Shown here one piece after another: positions 6,427 through 10,459 of a stretch of DNA of 10,459 bases. Origin of the DNA: DSWT01 sp036845725 (GTDB lineage Bacteria > Chloroflexota > Anaerolineae > B4-G1 > SLSP01); the NCBI GenBank assembly GCA_036845725.1, contig DAIUDK010000157.1, positions 1 through 10,459 on the forward strand, read 5' to 3'. Under the pieces are notes generated by a model. The model was given only the letters and a program-made list of their open reading frames with translations. It was not told the origin of the DNA and did not search any database. The stretch's first letter is position 1. Every line of letters starts with the position of its first letter. A program made the position numbers and the translations under genes.

Positions 6427-6466
6427 GAGGCGCGCGGTTCTCCACAACGGGAGAACGATGCGCCTC
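6427..6466 (-). promoter_or_regulatory. Two-tier inverted repeat upstream of the 303-aa gene
   Basis: Outer arms GAGGCGC (6427-6433) and GCGCCTC (6460-6466) and inner arms GTTCTCC (6437-6443) and GGAGAAC (6450-6456) are perfect, with a symmetric 3-nt internal loop and a 6-nt apical loop. The architecture copies that at 4867-4900. It probably forms a leader RNA hairpin or a protein-binding site for the first gene of the block. Confidence 0.6.
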
Positions 6467-6664
6467 CCGTGTGAAGGACAACGAAACACATTGGGTCAGC
6501 CGGACGCCCCATCGCCCGGCTGTACCGTGTTGGCGAGGCTGGCGTTGGGGTAGTGCGGCGTAGAACAAGGGTATCAATCAGTGCGTCTCCCGCGCACCGA
6601 CTGTTGATGGGCCGGGGCACCGGAGAGGCCAAAGCAAAGATGGGCAGAGAAATCACGTTTACAC

Positions 6665-6687
6665 GTGGCAACGTTGAACGTTGTCAC
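6665..6687. promoter_or_regulatory. 23-bp operator-like dyad
   Basis: Arms GTGGCAACGTT (6665-6675) and AACGTTGTCAC (6677-6687) are inverted copies with one G/T mismatch around a single central base. This spacing suits a homodimeric helix-turn-helix repressor. No regulator gene is present in the window, and I cannot place a promoter precisely against it. Confidence 0.5.
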
Positions 6688-6789
6688 TTTCAGTATTGCG
6701 TATTGGCAACCGCAGGAGAGCACCGGGATTATCTTCCGGGCGCTGCCCACGGCTCTGCCTTTCGCAGTCAGAATAAGGTATTGAGGTTG

Positions 6790-6990
6790 TTAAGGTTCTG
6801 CCCATTGTGCCTTGTCTTGATCAGACAGGGCCGGATGTGAGGCCGGAGCCTCGGCATCATCATTGGGTTCAGGCAATGACGATGCCGCGACCACGGACTC
6901 GGTGTGGCGTTGGAACGCAAAAGCCCCACGCGGGTAAGCATCTAACGTGGGCGGAGGCCGTTCAGCAAGTGAACGGGAATCCGTCAGGCG
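6790..6990 (-). pseudogene. Coding-like minus frame without a start, possible gene remnant
   Basis: A 66-codon open frame ends at TAA 6790-6792 and begins just after an in-frame TGA (6991-6993), with no ATG or SD. Its product looks protein-like, with LDAYPRGAFAFQRHTES and an acidic Pro/Ala-rich tail ending in SDQDKAQWAEP. A second minus frame upstream (stop at 6962-6964) contains CPRL and CLYC followed by HLTFLTPDGFPF. A single frameshift near 6965-6985 could join them, which would suit a decayed small gene. Chance open frames in GC-rich DNA are the main alternative. Confidence 0.25.
6919..6952 (-). terminator. Terminator-like hairpin with TTTT, minus strand
   Basis: On the minus strand GCCCACG (6946-6952) pairs with CGTGGGGC (6923-6930) with one bulged G and a 15-nt loop, followed at once by TTTT (6919-6922). 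It lies about 190 nt downstream of the predicted start of the promoter at 7146-7175, so it could end a short RNA. Confidence 0.35.
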
Positions 6991-7021
6991 TCAAAAACGT
7001 CAGATGCCCCGGTGGGGCTTT
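6920..7021. repeat. Long-range inverted-repeat structure, 102 nt
   Basis: Pairs read inward: AAAGCCCCAC (6920-6929) with GTGGGGCTTT (7012-7021); CGGG (6931-6934) with CCCG (7008-7011); GCATCT (6938-6943) with AGATGC (7002-7007); and ACG (6945-6947) with CGT (6998-7000). That makes 23 pairs with small bulges, enclosing a CCGTTC/GAACGG hairpin (6958-6963 and 6971-6976). A shorter GCCCC-GGT-GGGGC hairpin (7006-7018) followed by TTT could compete. Possible roles are RNA structure, recombination site or replication structure. Confidence 0.6.
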
Positions 7022-7145
7022 CAAGGTTGATTCAAAGTCCGGCGCGATGGCCGGTAGTGTACAGTAAAGACAGCGTACCCGCGACAGGCGTGGGCAGGTC
7101 AAGTTGGGCAGGTTATGGAACTGGTAAAGAACGATTCTTACTATT

Positions 7146-7175
7146 ATTATACCATACGGGAGGGGGTAAAATCAA
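7146..7175 (-). promoter_or_regulatory. Sigma70-type promoter, minus strand
   Basis: On the minus strand TTGATT (7170-7175) is followed by an 18-bp spacer and a perfect TATAAT (7146-7151), preceded by TG one base away as in an extended -10. Transcription would start near 7139, toward the left block or the candidate short RNA. Confidence 0.6.
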
Positions 7176-7209
7176 GGGGGGATAACACGGCATGGTGTCC
7201 GCGGCTATA

Positions 7210-7242
7210 GTTGCATTTTTTTCTTGAGTACTGTGATGCAAC
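7210..7242. repeat. 7-bp inverted repeat upstream of the condensin-like operon
   Basis: GTTGCAT (7210-7216) and ATGCAAC (7236-7242) are perfect and 19 nt apart, in AT-rich DNA about 45 bp before the predicted promoter. It could be an operator; chance is possible at this length. Confidence 0.35.
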
Positions 7243-7285
7243 CGTGATCATATCCATTTGCTGATTAAAAAGAATAAGGTAGACT

Positions 7286-7314
7286 TTGATGATGTTAGAG
7301 CATAGGTGTATATT
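7286..7314 (+). promoter_or_regulatory. Sigma70-type promoter for the condensin-like operon
   Basis: TTGATG (7286-7291), a 17-bp spacer and TATATT (7309-7314) match the consensus at 4 and 5 of 6 positions. Transcription would start near 7321, leaving a leader of about 25 nt before ATG 7346. Confidence 0.5.
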
Positions 7315-7345
7315 GAGCATAGCGTAAGCCGTGAAGATTTGAAGG

Positions 7346-8656
7346 ATGCTGAGGATAACTGATTTTAGACGCTTCCTAGCAACTGCACATAAGCATACTA
7401 CCCTAATAATTGATTTATGTGCTGAAACTGACATCATCAGCCGCGCACGGATGTTGAATTACCTGGAACAACATCAGGTTTTGCCAGCGGAGAAGGATCG
7501 CGTGATTGATGAATTGTGTCAGGCAGCGGTGCTGTTGGTAGAAGCAGAACAAAGCTATACCATTAATCCTGTTGTCGTGGATTTGATAAACTATTACGAA
7601 CGGCGTGGACGTCTCACGAGTGCCTCCTTCCTGCGCGATCAAATCCTGGCTATAGCGCAATTGACGGATGTACTTCAACAACACCTGGTGGCCGAGGAAA
7701 AGCAGCCTGAGCTTATGCTCGACACCTTGGATAATCTGTACCGTCTGGTGCGAGAGGTACGCGAAGCTGGGGCTGGACACTATATAGCCTGCATGCGTTT
7801 ATTCGGAGATATGAAACGCACCGGAGACATCAAGTCAGTTGAACAACGGATTACAGAGTTACAAACTGCACAGCGGCGGCATATCACTCCACTGCGTGAA
7901 CTGATTGATCCTGATGCAGAATACGTCCATAAAATCCATACGCTACACCGCCGGATGGCAGAATTGAGCACACTTCCGGTGTTGTTGGCACAGTCGCAGG
8001 AATTGGAAAGCCGACGGCGGCGTTTGTTGATTGACCTGCACTATATTGACCATGTGCTGTTGCGCAATTTTGCCACGATTGAGCGCACGGCCTTGACACT
8101 CCTGCAATCATTGTTGGATGAGAAACGTATCAAGGATGCGGTCGCAGCATGTTTGGGAGATCTTGGGACAACTTGGACAGCTTTGAACGGGACTACGGTG
8201 TTGCCTGTCGGACGCCAGGCATCGCAGGCCCCGGGATTGGATACACTGGCGGCGTTCTTCGTTGACGTGATATATCAACGTCTGGTGCCTCATCTCCGGC
8301 CCTTGATTGCCCCAGATGTACAGCCAGATATGATCGAAACCTTCTTAATTCACGAGGCGCAAATCTGGCATAAGATTCAACAGGCACCTGAGATTGTAAG
8401 CTGGCCCTCTTTCGTTGTCGAGCAATTTGCTCTCTATCCCGCGAAAGAGCAATTGCGGGTCATAGCCCTGCCACTGACGGTGCGCCATGAGCGGGTGCAA
8501 GTTGCGCTTTGGGATGTAAACTTCGAACACGCCTTTGAGACTTTCCATGTGCAAATGCGTGATTTCGGTTTGAGATGGAGTGTGGATTATGACAATTCCC
8601 ACCTTAGCCAGGAGCCAGGATATTTGTCAGAGGCTCCTACGTGGTTATCAGTTTAG
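7346..8656 (+). CDS. Kleisin-like subunit of a Wadjet/MksBEF-type condensin (JetA/MksF-like)
   Basis: This 436-aa protein is the first gene of an operon whose next members are a 185-aa small protein and an SMC-like ATPase. Its length, order and largely helical make-up match MukF/MksF/JetA kleisins (about 440-500 aa), which bridge the SMC heads and bind dimers of the small subunit. The N-terminal 110 residues look like winged-helix modules (ARMLNYLEQHQVL, then SYTINPVVVDLINYYERRGR). A long helical stretch with coiled-coil character follows at about 120-290. The C-terminal end (380-436) returns to strands, as expected for a head-binding winged helix. An in-frame stop at 7340-7342 rules out extension; GAAGG touches the ATG without spacing, so the start is less certain. 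No single motif proves the family; context carries most of the weight. Confidence 0.72.
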   Translation: MLRITDFRRFLATAHKHTTLIIDLCAETDIISRARMLNYLEQHQVLPAEKDRVIDELCQAAVLLVEAEQSYTINPVVVDLINYYERRGRLTSASFLRDQILAIAQLTDVLQQHLVAEEKQPELMLDTLDNLYRLVREVREAGAGHYIACMRLFGDMKRTGDIKSVEQRITELQTAQRRHITPLRELIDPDAEYVHKIHTLHRRMAELSTLPVLLAQSQELESRRRRLLIDLHYIDHVLLRNFATIERTALTLLQSLLDEKRIKDAVAACLGDLGTTWTALNGTTVLPVGRQASQAPGLDTLAAFFVDVIYQRLVPHLRPLIAPDVQPDMIETFLIHEAQIWHKIQQAPEIVSWPSFVVEQFALYPAKEQLRVIALPLTVRHERVQVALWDVNFEHAFETFHVQMRDFGLRWSVDYDNSHLSQEPGYLSEAPTWLSV

Positions 8657-9146
8657 CGATTCGGACTTATATGTAGCTGACGATGCAGAGTTGTATAATC
8701 TGCTGGAGCAGCACTTCGCGCAATTTCAGAGTATCTTGGCTGCCGTGGGCTATGCGCTCAAACGTGAGGATGGGGTGATCTTCCTGGAAAATGAAGACAA
8801 AGCCTTGAGCAATGAGGAGAAGCAGACCATTGTGGTTTTGTTCTTGTTCGTGGATTTGTGGCTGGAAAAAGGCAAACCGTATAATGATCTGTTTCAATTG
8901 GCTGTACCCTGGCGTGATCTAGATTGGTTCCGCGATGGATATGGCAAGGAATACCTGGCACAAGTAGGGATTGAGGCCGACGATTGGGGGCCACTTGAGG
9001 ACCTGTTCAGGCGTATCGCGCGTAAAGGGATGGTGGATTATGATGTAGAAACCAGCACTGTGATGCTACGCCGTCCGGCAGAGCGGCTCCTGAATATGGC
9101 GCGACGCATTCACGCGCAGATACAAGGACAACCTGACAATGGCTGA
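8589..9146 (+). CDS. Small winged-helix subunit of a condensin-like complex (JetB/MksE-like)
   Basis: ATG 8589-8591 is chosen because GGAG at 8577-8580 lies 8 nt upstream; GTG 8580 would add three residues. The frame overlaps the kleisin-like gene by 68 nt, and no in-frame start exists near the upstream stop, so the overlap is real. The 185-aa product fits MukE/MksE/JetB (about 190-230 aa), which binds the kleisin and touches DNA. The segment GYALKREDGVIFLENED followed by SNEEKQTIVVLFLFVDLWLEKG (split about 54-96) has the wing-plus-helix pattern of this group. A second winged-helix-like unit follows at about 125-165 (LEDLFRRIARKGMVDYD, then TVMLRR). The stop overlaps the next start by 8 nt. 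Confidence 0.75.
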   Translation: MTIPTLARSQDICQRLLRGYQFSDSDLYVADDAELYNLLEQHFAQFQSILAAVGYALKREDGVIFLENEDKALSNEEKQTIVVLFLFVDLWLEKGKPYNDLFQLAVPWRDLDWFRDGYGKEYLAQVGIEADDWGPLEDLFRRIARKGMVDYDVETSTVMLRRPAERLLNMARRIHAQIQGQPDNG

Positions 9147-10459
9147 CCTGTACGCCAGTCGTATCTTGCGCATTGGATTGGTCAACAGTGGTATGTTTGA
9201 CCTGCTGGAACTGAACCTGGATGTACAAGCCGTCCATCTGGTTGGGGAGAACAACGTCGGTAAGACCAGTCTGATTACGTTGATGCAGTTTCTCTACTTT
9301 CATAATGTTCGCGAGATGACCTTCCCCAAAACCAGCACTGAGTCACTCACTTTTTATTTTCCCTATGAAGGCGGTTACCTGCTCTTTGAGGTGCGCACCC
9401 TCAATGGAACCCGACGCACGGTGGGTATCTATGGTACCGGCACAGCGGATTCCAGAGTCATTTTTGTCTTTGACGGTGGCTTTGTCCTTGAGGACTTCCT
9501 GGACGAGGCCCGGCACGTGTTACCTCTCAAGCAGGCGCAAGATCGGCTCTTTGACCGCAACTTTCGTCGTTATGCACGTTTCGAGGACTACGAAAAAGCC
9601 TTGATCGGACAGCATACGGATGGTGTGTACAATGTGCAGATGTTTGAGTTGACGATGACGAACTTTCGTCTGCTACGCAATCTGTTGCAAGGCTTGTTAC
9701 GGCTAGATCGGATCACCTCGGATGATGTCCGTCAATTCCTCATTCAGATTGTGAAAACCGCCGGCGTGAAAACTCAAATCAGCGTGGCTGAAGATTACGA
9801 ACGCAAGAACCGTGAAATTCAGACCATACGTCGGCAGTTACTTGACTTGCAGGTCTTGCAACCTCTCATCGAGCGTTGGCAAGCTGTACAACAAGAGATT
9901 ACAGACGCCGAACATCAGCTAGAAGAGGAGTCTATACGCCTCTACCATCTCTCCGCTCGCTATCTGACATGGTTACAAGCACAACACACACAAACACAAG
10001 GGCAATACCAGGCTACCGGACAGCAATTGGACGCTTTGGAGCAACGCCGTGATGGGCTGCTAGAACAGCAGGCACACCGGAGGGGCCAAATTGACGAACT
10101 GCATCAGGCCATCACCACATTGGTGAAATTGAAAGTTTTCTGCACGCAACATTCCAAGATTCACATTGAGGAGGAGCGTAATCGATATATTCATCAACAG
10201 ATGGAACTACAAAAGTTGTTGGACACGATTCAGCCTGATGATCTGACGAGCCTCCAACGACAGCAGCGACAGCGGGAACAGGAGCAAACGCGGATTCTGC
10301 GGCAAATGGAGCAGCGAACTTTGGATCAGGTGTGGTTAGAAACGGGCTTTGCGCCGGAAGAACGCGCTCTGCTAACCTTCCTGCTCTCGGAACGGCTCAT
10401 TAGTTTGACAACGGCTGAAGCGTTAGCAGACCCAGAGGCTTTTGTGGCTGCATCTCGAT
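9139..10459 (+). CDS. SMC-like ATPase of a Wadjet/MksBEF-type system (JetC/MksB-like), partial
   Basis: ATG 9139-9141 overlaps the small-subunit stop by 8 nt, and AAGGA lies at 9124-9128. The frame is open for 440 codons to the window edge. LRIGLVNSGMFDLLELNL (split about 10-27) is the first strand pair of an SMC head. The Walker A P-loop is GENNVGKTSL (36-45), followed by a Q-loop-like MQFLYF (49-54). A head domain extends to about 215, then heptad-rich coiled coil (about 215-410) with many Gln, Glu, Arg and Leu. The signature motif, Walker B and hinge would be in the missing part; JetC/MksB proteins are about 1,000 aa or more. The asparagine-containing P-loop with Thr after Lys differs from the usual GxNGSGKST of SMC proteins. 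RecF- or OLD-like ATPases share that loop, but operon order favours a condensin. Confidence 0.8.
   Translation, partial: MADLYASRILRIGLVNSGMFDLLELNLDVQAVHLVGENNVGKTSLITLMQFLYFHNVREMTFPKTSTESLTFYFPYEGGYLLFEVRTLNGTRRTVGIYGTGTADSRVIFVFDGGFVLEDFLDEARHVLPLKQAQDRLFDRNFRRYARFEDYEKALIGQHTDGVYNVQMFELTMTNFRLLRNLLQGLLRLDRITSDDVRQFLIQIVKTAGVKTQISVAEDYERKNREIQTIRRQLLDLQVLQPLIERWQAVQQEITDAEHQLEEESIRLYHLSARYLTWLQAQHTQTQGQYQATGQQLDALEQRRDGLLEQQAHRRGQIDELHQAITTLVKLKVFCTQHSKIHIEEERNRYIHQQMELQKLLDTIQPDDLTSLQRQQRQREQEQTRILRQMEQRTLDQVWLETGFAPEERALLTFLLSERLISLTTAEALADPEAFVAASR

Larger units (their letters stand above)
6919..7139 (-). ncRNA. Candidate short structured RNA, about 220 nt
   Basis: The promoter at 7146-7175 would start transcription near 7139, and a terminator-like hairpin with TTTT ends at 6919. 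Within it, 6920-7021 forms a long helix. No known RNA family (tmRNA, RNase P, SRP, 6S or a riboswitch I recall) fits the conserved bases. The alternative is a 5' leader for the minus-strand block or a decayed gene. Confidence 0.25.
6372..7345. other. Long intergenic region between the divergent blocks
   Basis: No convincing gene is seen in about 970 bp. The short open frames here are mixed, Arg-rich and lack good SD sites. The region holds a heptamer array (6386-6413), a two-tier hairpin (6427-6466), an 11+1+11 dyad (6665-6687), a 102-nt long-range stem (6920-7021), a minus-strand promoter (7146-7175), a 7-bp inverted repeat (7210-7242) and a plus-strand promoter (7286-7314). The stretch 6467-6660 and most of 6690-6919 show nothing I can name, apart from a coding-like minus frame at 6790-6990. 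Confidence 0.7.

Noticed and set aside
6417..6671. An 84-codon minus frame upstream of the 303-aa gene
   Set aside because: It runs through the two-tier hairpin and the dyad, has no SD and gives a low-complexity Pro/Arg/Thr product.
6940..7005. Integron attC site
   Set aside because: One core box deviates from GTTRRRY, the L boxes do not pair, and complementarity continues far outside the R boxes. There is no integrase in view. Kept only as a possibility in the finding on the long stem.
7022..7060. tRNA-like T-arm (GGTTGATTCAAAGTCC)
   Set aside because: No acceptor, D or anticodon arms can be drawn around it.
6553..7067. Two plus-strand open frames of 86-95 codons in the divergent gap
   Set aside because: No SD, mixed composition and overlap with the dyad and the long stem. 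Nothing protein-like is seen.

Overview
The window looks like bacterial accessory DNA and holds two blocks facing away from each other. Shine-Dalgarno (SD) motifs of the AGGAGG type, ATG/GTG starts and GTGA/ATGA stop-start overlaps indicate a bacterium. The left block (about 1-6400) is visibly GC-rich. The right block (from about 7140) is closer to balanced and uses more CAA, TTG, ATT and GAT codons. The sequence does not fix the phylum. The gene types and short-repeat style remind me of Chloroflexota or similar GC-rich environmental bacteria, but that is only an impression.

The left block, all on the minus strand, looks like part of a plasmid, phage or integrative element. In transcription order it holds: a 303-aa protein of unknown function; a basic two-TM protein with a duplicated LHWRP motif; a 145-aa unknown; a stand-alone RNase III catalytic domain; an archaeo-eukaryotic (AEP) Prim-Pol primase without a helicase; a small zinc-ribbon protein; a 155-aa unknown; a second zinc-ribbon protein; a RadC-family JAMM-domain protein; a 110-aa unknown; and a membrane protein resembling DUF3307, which runs off the left edge. 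Each gene that follows a gap has, just upstream of its SD, either a strong inverted repeat or an array of 7-bp tandem repeats. The tightly coupled genes have neither, except the small zinc-ribbon gene, whose array overlaps the preceding gene's stop.

A gap of about 970 bp (6372-7345) separates the blocks. It holds no convincing gene. It contains a hairpin leader, a 23-bp operator-like dyad, a 102-nt long-range stem structure, a good minus-strand sigma70 promoter with a possible short RNA, and a plus-strand promoter for the right block.

The right block, on the plus strand, starts an operon of three overlapping genes in the order kleisin-like, small winged-helix-like, SMC-like ATPase. This is the order of mukF-mukE-mukB, of mksFEB, and of jetA-jetB-jetC in the Wadjet anti-plasmid system. 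The ATPase is cut by the right edge after about 440 codons, so the nuclease subunit JetD, which would prove Wadjet, would lie outside. The main interest is a divergent Wadjet/MksBEF-like operon beside a replication module typical of the elements such systems attack.
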